From: Folioceros fuciformis | Lineage: Eukaryota > Anthocerotophyta > Anthocerotopsida > Anthocerotales | Assembly: GCA_049999805.1 (NCBI GenBank) | Contig: JBNGIO010006379.1 | Coordinates: 856,177-911,148 of the forward strand | Direction of reading: 5' to 3' | Length of the DNA: 54,972 nt | Part shown: piece by piece, positions 1 to 10,342 of the stretch | Position numbering within the stretch: the first letter of the stretch is position 1 | How the letters are laid out: every line of letters begins with the position of its first letter | Notes under the pieces: generated by a model | What the model was told of the DNA's origin: nothing | Databases searched by the model: none | The model's input: only the letters and a program-made list of their open reading frames with translations | Made by a program: the position numbers and the translations under genes

Positions 1-3000
1 GTCTCCTTGTGCGCCGTGGAAGATCTTGTGTGGCCCCATGTGTAAACTCTCTATATGTTTCTCCAATCCAAAATGTTTTTCAATAAAAAATTTAATAACT
101 TTTAATCATTTAAAAATCATTATTTTACGCTATTTTGTATGTTCTTGATGATGTTTATATTGGTTTTGAGAGAAAAATTTCACTTCGATTTTGATATCGC
201 TAGTGCAAACATTGCACGTAATGTGAACATTGAAAATTAGTAACGATGAACAAATCTAGAGCTTTCGAGTTACGCTAATTTTAGCAAGTTATATTTTTGG
301 AAAAAAACTATGTCTTGTAAAATTTATGGTATCCTTTGTTGCATAGGGTGCACAAATTTAGTGACAAATTTAGTGGCTTGAAATAGTGTATACCAATTTC
401 TAATGACATTGCCTTAAAGCTTCGCATTATATTTCATTCACGTGAATGTTACTTTTTTTTATTTTCTAAAAGTAAGGTTTTTTTTAAGTGCATTAGTAAA
501 ATGAAGGAAATTAACGATCTTGACTAACTTCCAAATCAAGTGATTGTAGAGCAAGTAATTCCAATCCTAGGATTTGACTATCTTTTTTTCTCTTGTGAGA
601 GGCTTTGAACCAACCTACTAGTGCGCTCAAGTACATGCCACAAGCCCACTACAAGTATGCACTACTAACCTATTGGTGCATTCTATGACGAGAGCTCACG
701 AGCACTTCATGCTAAGAACTAGTTAGCAAGCATTTGTTTATGCCAAGAGCTAGTTGGCACGCCAAAGTGTGCACTAGCAACTAGTTGGCATGCCCAAGTA
801 TGTGCCAAGGGTTGGTTGGCATGCCCAAAAAAGTACACTAGCAACTAGCTGACATGCCCAAGTATGTAGGCCAAGAGCTAGTTAGCACGCCAAGCACGCA
901 CTAATTGGTTCACATTAATGAAAATAAAATATAAAACAAATATACAAATTTTATTTCCTTTTTTTTTAACACTAAGTACATCATCCCATGAAATTTTTGC
1001 ACCGTTTTGTTTATTTGTTAATATTTTTGAAAGTTTTTTTTAAGATTATCATTGTTATTCTCAACTCTTTTAGCATACTTGTAAAGTACAAATATAAACT
1101 CAACCTGGCAAGCCCGCACCTTTCTTATCGTAATCTTATCGTAATCTAAATTGTAAATAAATAGGAAAAACTTATGGGGTGCTTTATATCTTGAGATGTT
1201 TAGCTTAAGGTAGGCTCAAGTTTTAATTTTACCCAACTTATTATAGTATGATACATGGATCCAAAGCATAAGGTAATTTGAATGTATCTTGTCTCAAATT
1301 ATGAGGGACATCTTCTATAGAAATATAAGAGCAATTATAGTTTTAAGGGTAATGAATGAAAGACATGTTTGCATTGTAGAATTTGAGTATGTTCTAAAAA
1401 CATCCTGAAAATCTATATTCCGGCTAGACTTGATAATGAATGAAGAGGAAAACTGGAATGTGGGTTTTATGGGCCATTTATAGCTAGAAAATAAATGTTG
1501 GATTTCAGTGTGTGGGTGAGAGCTAAAGGGCCAAATCTTTGGATCAGATGAAATACGAGTGATTGAGAAGTATGGGGCAAAAATTAAAAAGGGGTCTGAT
1601 AAGCTTTTGGATTGTATATGAAGAGAAACTTCAACCTCCCAAAGACAAGAACAGGGTATACGCCATGCCCTAGCTTCACCCACTGCGACCTTGCTTACCA
1701 TCGAACTAGCAGTAGACACAACTAGACCTCGCATGAACTGTTGCGGGTCCAGTTCATCATCTCCAATTACTCCTAGAGCTGCTTCAATTCCCCATAGCAA
1801 CTGGTGGTCTCAAGTTTAGCCTATGGAGAACGTATCTGACAATAGCTTGTGAGAATTGGAGACGAGCTTTCTCAAAGTATCTTATGATACTTTGTGCGGA
1901 TTGCAAACTCATTTCTTCAAAGGGGCTTGAATGATTGGCATGTCCATTACTAGGAGTATCATAACTAGTTGCCTTGAAACCTTAGAATTGGGTGAAGTTT
2001 TACATCACATGTATTTTTATCTACATAAATAAAACCTAAACTCTTTAAAATGATCATTTTTTGTGTGGATTTTTCAATATGGAAAAACCTTCAAGTATAA
2101 AAAAGGTTTCAAGATAAACCCTTTCTCCCTAGATATTGTTCGATATGGAAAGGCATATATCCTTGTCTTGGCACCAATGACATATTTATTTATCCCCATG
2201 TTGGTACCTGTAGCGTATTTTGTTATTCGAACACAAGCATAACTTAGGCAAAATCATATGATGCTTCCAATCATACGTGCAAATTATAAATCGTATACGG
2301 GTTCAATTAAACTTAAACAAGGATCAAAATTACATCAAGAGGTCCTTTTTGCTGACATAACCAAAACCAAGCAAACAACCACCAACCATTGTGCTTCCTC
2401 TAATGATAATGTTTTGAAGGTTCAATTTCCACAACTAGGTCAATTTTGCAAAGATAACCAATGGAGATAGATCATTCCTACTTTAATAAGCAATCTAAGT
2501 AACTTGGAAGAGTTAAAATTGAAAAGAGGTCAACACTTGAAAGTAATATGTCTCCAAGGTATCCCAAACATTGTGGAAGCCAAGCCTATTATTTTGTTTG
2601 AGGTTTACATAATAATGGAATAAGCACAACATTATAGGGGAGGTTGCAGCTTGGATAGAAAAGGCCTCAATAAATATTCCCATGGTAAAAAATAAGTCCC
2701 ACATGATGCAGCTAATACACTTGTGTGATTCAAAGGCATTGAAGAACATTCACGACCAAGGAAGAATAAAGTTACTTAGCTAGTATAGTGAACCCAACAA
2801 TAACAGGAAAAATGTAGTTATTTCTTTCCTTTTTGTCTTTGAAGCCACCAACGGACTCTTAAGTATTATAACAACTATGATAGTGATTATTATGTCTTTG
2901 AGGCCACCAATTTTTCAAGTGTATAAGGAGTCTTAATAGCTTCTCTAAGCCACTACCTTTGTCAATAGGGTGCGAATCTTTGGATTTTGTTTTGGTTCGC

Positions 3001-3560
3001 ATTGTGCTTTCATTATGTGCTTGGTTTTGTTACATATTGGGCTTTCGCTCAGTTTTGTTACGCATATGAAACTCCGCTTGGCCTATGCGTCTCAACCAAC
3101 ATCCTCAACAAGTTTGGCTGCACAAGCAGGCTTGGCTTAAATATCAGTTCGCCAAGGTATGACCTGGCGAACCGACATGCCATGCCCTGAGCATGGCCTT
3201 CCTCTCCTCTCTCTCGTATCCGTGCCAACCCGTGATACTCTGGCGCGATACAAAGTCGAACTCGTCGGCATGCACAACGTTCAAGCATGCGTAGGTGGGA
3301 CGCACTGAGGCAAGCGTGGAGGAGGATCACCAAGACGAGTGGAGAGGACAATTACTAAGACTGAGTTTTTGATTAATTGCAGCATTGGTCAAAACATCTG
3401 AAGGAAGACATTATTGGCACCTACATTGCACCTACACCTACGCTAGTTTTCTTTGTCTGCTGATAACTTCCAAGTCATTCTCTTCTTCTTTTTCTTCGGT
3501 GGTGTGAAGAATGGCTTATTCTTGACGATGTCGTTGTCTGCCTCGTTGGTGGTGAATGCT
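1..3560. other. AT-rich intergenic DNA, no supported gene
   Basis: No open frame here has a recognisable domain, a splice structure or biased composition. The longest frame, about 160 codons on the minus strand near 1,315-1,800, looks like chance in AT-rich sequence. The only organised element I see is the degenerate tandem repeat listed separately. The stretch borders a decayed transposase and is probably repeat-derived. Confidence 0.6.
743..905. repeat. Degenerate tandem repeat, about 62-66 bp unit
   Basis: Two full copies and a partial third copy of a unit that runs gccaagagctagttggca, then cactagcaactag, then catgcccaagtatg. Copies differ by scattered substitutions and small indels. Weaker related words such as agaactagttagca extend upstream to about 700. 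There is no coding potential, so this looks like an old satellite-like array. Confidence 0.6.
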
Positions 3561-3568
3561 TGAAGAGG

Positions 3569-5950
3569 CTACCGTGCTGTAGGCATTTCCTGCTCATATG
3601 CAATCAAGCGCTGGACATCCATAAGTTTACGTTTCACCAAAAGTGCTGCATCCCCCACGACTTCCTTATTCTTGTGCATCAAATTCACAATAGCATTGCA
3701 ATCTTGTTCTAGGAAGCGAATCTGATCTTCTGTTCCGCTTTCGTCACATAAAACACCCTCCACAACGGGTTGTAGGTTGCACGAAACGCTTTCCATCAAC
3801 TGTTCTCTATTATCACATAAAGTAAGAGTCGTTATAGGCTCCTGAATTACCAGACCATTCGTTGCTGTATACTGACGTTTCATCCGGAGTGTGTATGAGA
3901 GCACTCCAAGCATATCTTGCACTTTCATGATGTGTTTACAAATAAGGTCTTTCCTCCCTTGAGCACACTCACATGTAGCCCACATGGAATCTGCATTCTC
4001 AATTGTATATGTCACATGGGCATCTGTTGAACTCCTGCATAAAGCTGTGGTATAAGGTGGAGAAGGCAAAGTAACATTATCATTCTCAATTAGAGTTGCC
4101 CCATCTATTACAGTGTGCACCAATTTCTCCTCGACTGTGTTAACCACATACCCTCCTTCTTTGCAATGGTTCACATACCAATAATAGGACGCAATTACAA
4201 AGCACAATTGATGTAACAGCTAGTCCACTTGTCTGCCAACAAGAGATGCTCTCGTAAGACTAAGTTTCTGCTTAAAAAACCGATGCCATGCCTCTATAGC
4301 ATAGGCACAGTCTTGCCCTGCATGCGGAAGCATGCGGGCACTTTTTATGAACATGCCTGCAATCAAAACAGGCCTTGTGAAGATGTGTATGTGCACACGC
4401 TTGAAAAGGGAGAATACGAGGCTGGAGATATGGACTAACCTAGTTGTGCACCCTAGGTTGTTCTGAAATAGCCCACGAACGCGAGTTGTCGTTTCTCCCA
4501 CTTGGCAGAGAAGGAAAATAGCAATTGCTCACCCTCCCGAATTGTATCTCGAATTGATGTGCTGGAGCCCTTGACGTACATCAGTTCACCTAATTCCTGC
4601 CATATGGCTTCCTTGTCTTCCCTGTTTTGGACTTTCTTAATAAGATTACGAAGCCAAGCACAACACACATGCCGGAGGCAAAGTAGAACAGGAACACTGT
4701 ATTTGTAAACCTTTCGAATTGCAGCAATCTCAACTGCACAATCATCAACCAATATTGGAGGGCAACCAAGTTGCATCCTTACTTAACAGGATCTTATGGA
4801 AAGATGTCAACCACTTGGCTATGTTGACACTTGTACCGTCCTTTGCCAAAACGCACGCTACTGGAATACCATTCATATGAAGGTCGAAAGCCATAATTGT
4901 GAAGAATTGGTACTTGTACTGGTTTACACCAAATGTAGAGTCAATCCCGAGCACATTATTCCTACCATGTGTCAAACAGGTCTGAAGTATGAACGAGGTC
5001 TGAATCCCCAAACAAAACGACTGATTAGCAGTGGACTTGTGAAACACAAATGCAACATTAACCCGCATCCATATACCCACACTAATATTGTCATGCTAAT
5101 GATGTTTCCACACTGTACCTTGCAAGTCGACTGCAAGATTGTCAATGTCTGCACGTGTCAAGACATCATCTCTAACCTGGACATATTGTGACTCATGCTC
5201 CAAGCTTGTTGAAAGCCCACAACATTTTGCCCGCACCTGCTCCAAGTGTCGTCTAAGAATCTCTGACATAGAGACATTACACAGTAAACCATGTTTCACC
5301 CATGCCTTCTTGTCAGCACTCAAGTGAGGAGCCCTGAAAACTCTTAGCATGCCTACGTACTCTGGGCCATGACACACTCTTCCAGAAACATCCATGTACA
5401 AAGTTTCATATAATGTTACTTGAGCAATTACTGGTCATCTTCGTAATTGCGCAATGGCAAACAAAGCTTGACAATCGTGTTTGATGCTTTCATCGTTAGC
5501 AATCCGAGACCGTCTACGCTTCTTCTCACGTCCACAGTAATAGGTACAGGTGGTGGAGGTATGGGAACATTCCGCAAGTCCCTTGGCCCATATCCACACC
5601 AATAACTGCAAGCAAAACACTGAAGATGAAATCTTTCAATGATACCAACAAGCAGAAAGTTAACGGATTGAATCCTTAGGGTCCATACATACCGTGTTGT
5701 GACAATGGCTGCATCTAGCTTCAGACAACTTACTGCTGAAGTATTGCTGGCCAGTCCTCTATGAGATGCGTTGTAATAATTTGTAGGAGCATGTGGCAAT
5801 GAGTTCATGCCCTCTATGAAATCCTGCACTCTGGTCCAAGGGATGTAAGCTAGCTGTCGTTGTTTGTCTTGGCTAGGACAAGTTGAATGCTTGTATGAGG
5901 ATTCCTGCCATTCCAAGTCATTGAAAGAAAATTTCCCTCCACCAAGCCTC
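3569..5950 (-). pseudogene. Decayed Mutator-like (MULE) transposase
   Basis: Reading from about 5,950 down, pieces in shifting frames add up to one MULE-type transposase. An N-terminal block ends in DAAIVTTR and splices, across a probable intron at 5606-5692, to YWCGYGPRDLRNV. Next come a region with HLSADKKAWVKHGLL, the transposase core (LGIDSTFGVNQYKYQFF, then LVDDCAVEIAAIRK), a block with YAIEAWHRFFKQKL, and a C-terminal SWIM zinc finger (CECAQGRKDLICKH). A second probable intron lies near 4,360-4,432. The frame is broken by TAG stops at 5096, 4453 and 4220, and by frame changes near 5,430 and 4,750. It therefore cannot make an intact transposase. Order and motifs match plant MULE proteins with a C-terminal SWIM domain. 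I did not find terminal inverted repeats. Confidence 0.82.
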
Positions 5951-6425
5951 TAAACTGCAACCTCAATCCATCGCTTGAGCACGATCAGTATACGTGCAGC
6001 CTCCCCAGCCTTCAGTCTTTCAACTCTTACCGTGTGCCGTGCTTTGAACAGAGCGCTCTCTCCGCTCTCGTTCTCAACTGAAACGAACGAAGGGTGAGCA
6101 GTATGCCTTTCCAAATGTGGACACATGGGATGGTTTATTTATTCTAGTAGGTATATTGAAAAGTGTACAATACGCCTAGCAAGATCTACCCACAAGAACC
6201 AACATAGTAATTATGGATATAGTAATTAATCCAATGGATATAATAATTAATCTATTAATTATTTTACTAAAAATATTTTACAAGGTAATTAACTAAACCA
6301 AACCACAGAACTAGGAAATTTATCTTATAAATATAGTAATTATCTTATTAAATACGTTACTAAAAATATTTTGAAAGTCTATAGTATAAATTCAATACCC
6401 TTTACCTGGAATTATTTCATTATAC

Positions 6426-6530
6426 GCTTACATCTTGTGTTTTGCTCCTGACTCTTCCTTACTCAAGCTTCCATCTTATGTTTTGCTCCCTATTCTCATT
6501 TTGTGTTTCACTCCTTGCTTCCATCTTGCT
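6426..6530. repeat. Short imperfect tandem repeat upstream of the 6.55 kb gene
   Basis: Two copies of a roughly 41-bp unit beginning gcttacatcttgtgttttgc at 6426 and gcttccatcttatgttttgc at 6467, with a partial third copy (gcttccatcttgctt) near 6518. They lie just before the start codon of the next gene and may be in its leader. Confidence 0.5.
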
Positions 6531-6551
6531 TTTTTGGGGCAATTTTAAATC

Positions 6552-7190
6552 ATGAAGAAACAAGCAGAGATCCTATCTTCTATACTAGCTTCCAAGGATT
6601 CCTCAAAACTAGAATTGCCTGTTTATAATTCCGATAGTTCTAATTGCAAAGTGCCAGGTTGGCCCTCATCAAAGGACAGAGTATCATCGCGATGGCCATT
6701 TATTAAAGTCTTGTTAGTTATTGTGATTTTTTTATGTTTCGCTAATATAGTATTCAATGGTGAGTTTATTGCAAAGTTTTGTATAAGAAAATCTTGATTA
6801 ATTTTGAATTTAATCTAGTCTATCATGATTGACTTATGTGCTAAAGGATTTTTGTGTTTCATAGGGCTATTGAAGACGATACTCAAAAACAACAATCGTT
6901 TGTCAAATGCAGCCGAATTGACACGGCAAGCGCAACAGCAGGAATTGGAGCGGCAAACTCGTGAACGAGAATTGGAATGGCAAGCTCAAGTGCGCAAATT
7001 TCTTGCTGAACCCGCAATTCCTGAAGATGTATGGTTTCATAAAGTCAAGCCAAAGCTTCATAGAGGGGAGGATGTTTTAGATGACTTTGCACCTGACATG
7101 TATTATGTGAACGAAGAAATGAGCTATGCTCCAATTGCAGACCTTGAAGAACAATATAACCATTCTTTTAAAAGTTCTATAGATGAGTGA
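6552..7190 (+). CDS. Unknown small single-pass membrane, coiled-coil protein
   Basis: I do not recognise this family. Two exons (6552-6759 and 6865-7190) join across a 105-bp GTGAGT...ATAG intron to give 177 residues in one frame. The split codon restores the reading into the second open frame exactly. Residues about 47-69 form one hydrophobic segment (WPFIKVLLVIVIFLCFANIVF). It is followed by a Gln/Glu/Arg-rich stretch (about 85-115) that looks like a coiled coil, then an acidic tail. There is no signal peptide before the hydrophobic segment, so a type II or tail-in topology is possible. It lies about 600 bp beyond the broken transposase, in AT-rich DNA, and ends directly at the repeat that flanks an assembly gap. 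It may be lineage-specific or a transposon passenger gene. Confidence 0.5.
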
Positions 7191-7329
7191 ATAGGCTTAG
7201 TCTTCCTCTTTTGTGTATTTTAGCATTCTTTCCAATGCACTATACCAACACACATTGGTGAATAGGCTTAGTCTTCCTCTTTTGTGTATTTTAGCATTCT
7301 TTCCAATGCACTATACCAACACACATTGG
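7187..7329. repeat. Exact 71-bp tandem duplication on the left edge of a gap
   Basis: The 71 bases starting tgaataggcttagtcttcc at 7188 are repeated without visible change at 7259-7329. The second copy ends exactly where the run of N begins. This may be real or may be a contig-end duplication made during gap closing. Confidence 0.85.
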
Positions 7330-7429
7330 NNNNNNNNNNNNNNNNNNNNNNNNNNNNNNNNNNNNNNNNNNNNNNNNNNNNNNNNNNNNNNNNNNNNNNN
7401 NNNNNNNNNNNNNNNNNNNNNNNNNNNNN
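7330..7429. other. Assembly gap (100 N)
   Basis: Exactly 100 N, the conventional size for a gap of unknown length. Both flanks are tandem duplications ending at the gap, so the true sequence and length here are uncertain. Confidence 0.98.
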
Positions 7430-7533
7430 TAATATAGAGATGACATCAACAAACTCCAATGATAGTAGATGCTTTCTTCTTTAATATAGAGATGACATCA
7501 ACAAACTCCAATGATAGTAGATGCTTTCTTCTT
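7430..7533. repeat. Exact 52-bp tandem duplication on the right edge of a gap
   Basis: The 52 bases starting taatatagagatgacatcaa at 7430 are repeated at 7482-7533. The first copy begins at the first base after the N run, mirroring the duplication on the left. Confidence 0.85.
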
Positions 7534-8226
7534 GGTATCTTAGACGCCATTCGATATCTAAGGCACATTGATAATAAGTTGATGCTTCCTCCCTCCTTCT
7601 AGACCATGACATCTTAGGCTGAAAAAAAAAGATGGGCGGAGAGGATAGTGAAGGTGAAGATGCACAGGCCAAAAGCTCTGACCCGGTCACAGAAAGGATG
7701 AAAAAGAGGTTCACTTGTCCAACTTGACGACATTGTATTGGCTACGCACATGTTGCGTGTGAGGGCGGGCGAGTACCATTGACACGCAAATGTCAGAGAA
7801 ACGTGTGTGTGAGCAAGATCAAACAACGCTGCGTGACAAGGAGTTATAGTCAGCGTGAGAAACTGGACCGCAGGGGCCAAGTGTTGAGGACCCATTTTAA
7901 CCAGCTCAAGCAGTTAGAAGGCAGTCTCCAAGTCGAGTGTCTTTCCTCGAGGTTCTACAGAGATTATGTAGCGTCAGGAGAAAAGAGCAGATAGAGATAA
8001 GTGTCTCAAAATAGGGATAAATGTAATCAGGTGAATCGGAAACAGGCCAGCCAGACAATCATAGGACCAGCTTGCGAACCAGAAAGGATGGCATGTGACA
8101 TCGGATACCTGTCAGGCAGTATTGGTATGCAAAAGAACTAGCAAGGTCATCAGCTCTGCCCACGTTCTCCAGACAAGAGTTCCCTCAAGCATGGCATGGG
8201 CTGCATGAGGCAGATTCAGCTCTAAC
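7534..8226. other. Intergenic, no gene recognised
   Basis: Only short frames occur on either strand, with no recognisable motif. It lies downstream of the broken minus-strand gene that follows, so a last exon of that gene could be hidden here, but I could not place one. Confidence 0.4.
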
Positions 8227-8890
8227 CTCTTGCTGTAATGTTGGAAGAGCCTTCTTCAAATTGTCCACAGAGTCTACTCGCTCTGCTCTCAGGCCACGAT
8301 GCCATTCATGGAGTATTAAATGCCACTCAGCCCAAGTAGCCCTTCCATAGGCTGGTAACGGCGCCAAAACCACCCCTGTAGTCACCTTGGCAGTTTCCTG
8401 TCACGTCCCAGCTAGGATTAGGCTCCAAATCAAAACAGAATATACGCTACGAGAAGCTAGTTGGCTTGTTCAGGTTCTTACCAAGCTACCAGGATTCCAA
8501 ACACCTGTTGGTGGAACACCAAGGTTCTCACAGAGTGCCTCCATCCCTTCGGATCTGTTGAAGCAAAAGAACGCGCCAAACAACATGTTATAGCAGCTCC
8601 CACTGTTTCGACACAGAGAACACCATTTACCACGGGCATTATTGATCCAAGGTGCTCACTCCATGCAAATTTCGTCACTCCTTTCAGCATACAGACGGAA
8701 TATTGCATCAATGGTCTCCTGCTCCCTGGCTGCTCCTTTAAGGCCTGACCCTAAAGACACCCACACGAAAACATGAGTCTGTGAGAAAGAAAGACAGGGC
8801 GATATGAGGAAAAAAATCCCGCCATCAAGACTCACTCGAGTCCAGAGAAAGCCAGTGATTGCAGCCGAATGGCCTAAGGCCACCAAATTG
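8227..8890 (-). pseudogene. Unrecognised multi-exon gene remnant with one in-frame stop
   Basis: I do not recognise the product. Three segments on the minus strand fit good splice signals and keep one frame: about 8836-8890 (ending GFLWTR), 8482-8778 (99 codons, phase 0 at both ends) and 8227-8397 (57 codons, phase 0). The middle exon has an aromatic, Cys-rich patch (GKWCSLCRNSGSCYNMLF) and then NLGVPPTGVWNPGSL. The last has AEWHLILHEWHRGLRAERVD. A single TGA at 8656-8658 breaks the middle exon after EICME, in a place where a Trp codon would fit. It may be a recent pseudogene or a gene with a sequencing error. Neither a start codon nor the 3' end could be fixed. It directly follows the NSA2 pseudogene on the same strand. 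Confidence 0.4.
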
Positions 8891-8929
8891 TAATGGTTGG
8901 CTAGAGACGAAACAAGAGCAGCTTACACA

Positions 8930-9640
8930 AACCTTTACAGAAAGTGGAAGAGAGGAGAGCTTGGATTACATGGTAGATTCTCATCTTCAAAGTACATTTC
9001 CGCTCTGGGTGGTGGCATGAGCTTTGGTCAAAAGGAGGTACTATGCCAATGCATTGGGGGCTTCGTTGCGAATGTCACCGTCGACACCAAACGCCTCCAC
9101 CGTCTCACGGGATAGACACAACATCACGTGATACCAGAAAATGCGAATGCACTTCCAGCACACTCTGCGAGTGCATATCTTTCAAACAGGAGAAACTGGC
9201 TAAGTTTTCCATTTGCCAAGGCAGAAAACATCTCATCTTCAGAAATAGGCGGCACCCGCATGGAATCAGACACTCGCGGAAAAAACCACACTCCATTTGG
9301 ATCCTTACACGATGTCCCAGCTATTTTGTGTGACACACCGAGTCTGTGTCACACACATTTTGTCACCTGTGGTGAACATGGCTTAGGACGAGGAACTTCC
9401 CAGCCATATCTTTCCGCTTCTGCTTGATTGTGATGATAAGAACCTGCAAAGATGAGAGACAAATGGGAACCGTGCGCACTAGCTCCCAGCTTGGAGGTGA
9501 TAAAAATAAGAACGTACACCCCTTGGCTCGTGTAGTGTGCTGACGATCCACAAGATAAGCAGGAACTGGACCTTCCTGGACCTTAACGACTGCCAGCGGT
9601 GGAAACTTGAATCTCCAGACAGAACGCAAGATAATTGAGG
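8930..9640 (-). pseudogene. NSA2-like ribosome-biogenesis pseudogene
   Basis: Reading the minus strand from about 9,640 down, fragments follow the order of NSA2, the nucleolar 60S-assembly factor of the S8e superfamily. They are VQEGPVPAYLVDRQHTTRAK, IKQKRKDMAGK with WEVPRPKP in the next frame, VPPISEDEMFSALANGK, a short TFATKPP piece, TKAHA followed by HHPERKCTLK, and CNPSSPLF. Plant NSA2 as I know it has the corresponding blocks VQEGAVPAYLLDRE, IKQKRKEKAGKWEVPLPKVR, EDEMF, TKAHVTHPELKCTF and KNPNGPMY. The frame shifts at least three times and stops intervene. Intron-like DNA separates the first three blocks, so this is a duplicated rather than a processed copy. The N-terminus and the last about 60 residues are not recognisable. 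Confidence 0.7.
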
Positions 9641-10342
9641 GTATTGCAGATTGGGAACCTTTTACTTTTCCTTCATGGTAGCCTTCTCCTGGTAGCACTT
9701 CCTCGATAACCAAATGCCTTCGATACCCAGCGCCTGCATTCAGCTCTCAACAAACACGTGATCACGCAAACCAAACATTCTGACACCTGCAGACCATCCA
9801 CTCGTGACGGTGGTTTGTGGAGGGGCATCCAAAGGTCGTGAGCGTGACGACACTTACACGGCCTGTCACGACTCCGATAAAAAATATTATTAATATAGGA
9901 GACGATGAGTATCACTGTTATGCAACACTCTTTAGCCCCGTTCCTTTCTCGACTTCGCTTTGAAATCTGGACCAGCTACTAAACCGTAGGATGTTCCACG
10001 TCATAGTTTGTCTCTACAACCGGAATCAGCTGCCGATGTCTGTGAGACTCTGCACATGATCTGCCTCTGATGCCGGTGCAGGGGAAGTCAGAGCCTAGTG
10101 GGAACTTACGACACGACTGGAGCTCCCATCCTATCTGCTGCTTGTTCTATATGATTCGAGAGGGCACTTGTTTTCAACCTGGCAGGGCTCCGGTAGGTTT
10201 CTCCCGCAGACTCGCTACATCGTCGACTCGTGAGTGTGCCTTGCATTTCATCTTTGCTCACAAGGAGTCTGCAATGACACTAGTCAAATTCTGTCTAAGC
10301 GCACATGTATCTCGTTCTGGCATTTGCAGGCAACAAGGAGTC
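9641..10342. other. Promoter and leader region before the GT61 gene
   Basis: No independent gene is evident. An open frame runs into the GT61 start from 10,070, but its upstream part has no membrane or catalytic features and is probably leader. Confidence 0.4.

Noticed and set aside
743-905. CRISPR-like or structured array
   Set aside because: Units are contiguous and degenerate, with no constant repeat and unique spacer pattern, in a plant nuclear context.
1315-1800. 161-codon minus-strand frame in AT-rich DNA
   Set aside because: No motif, odd composition, isolated from other coding signals.
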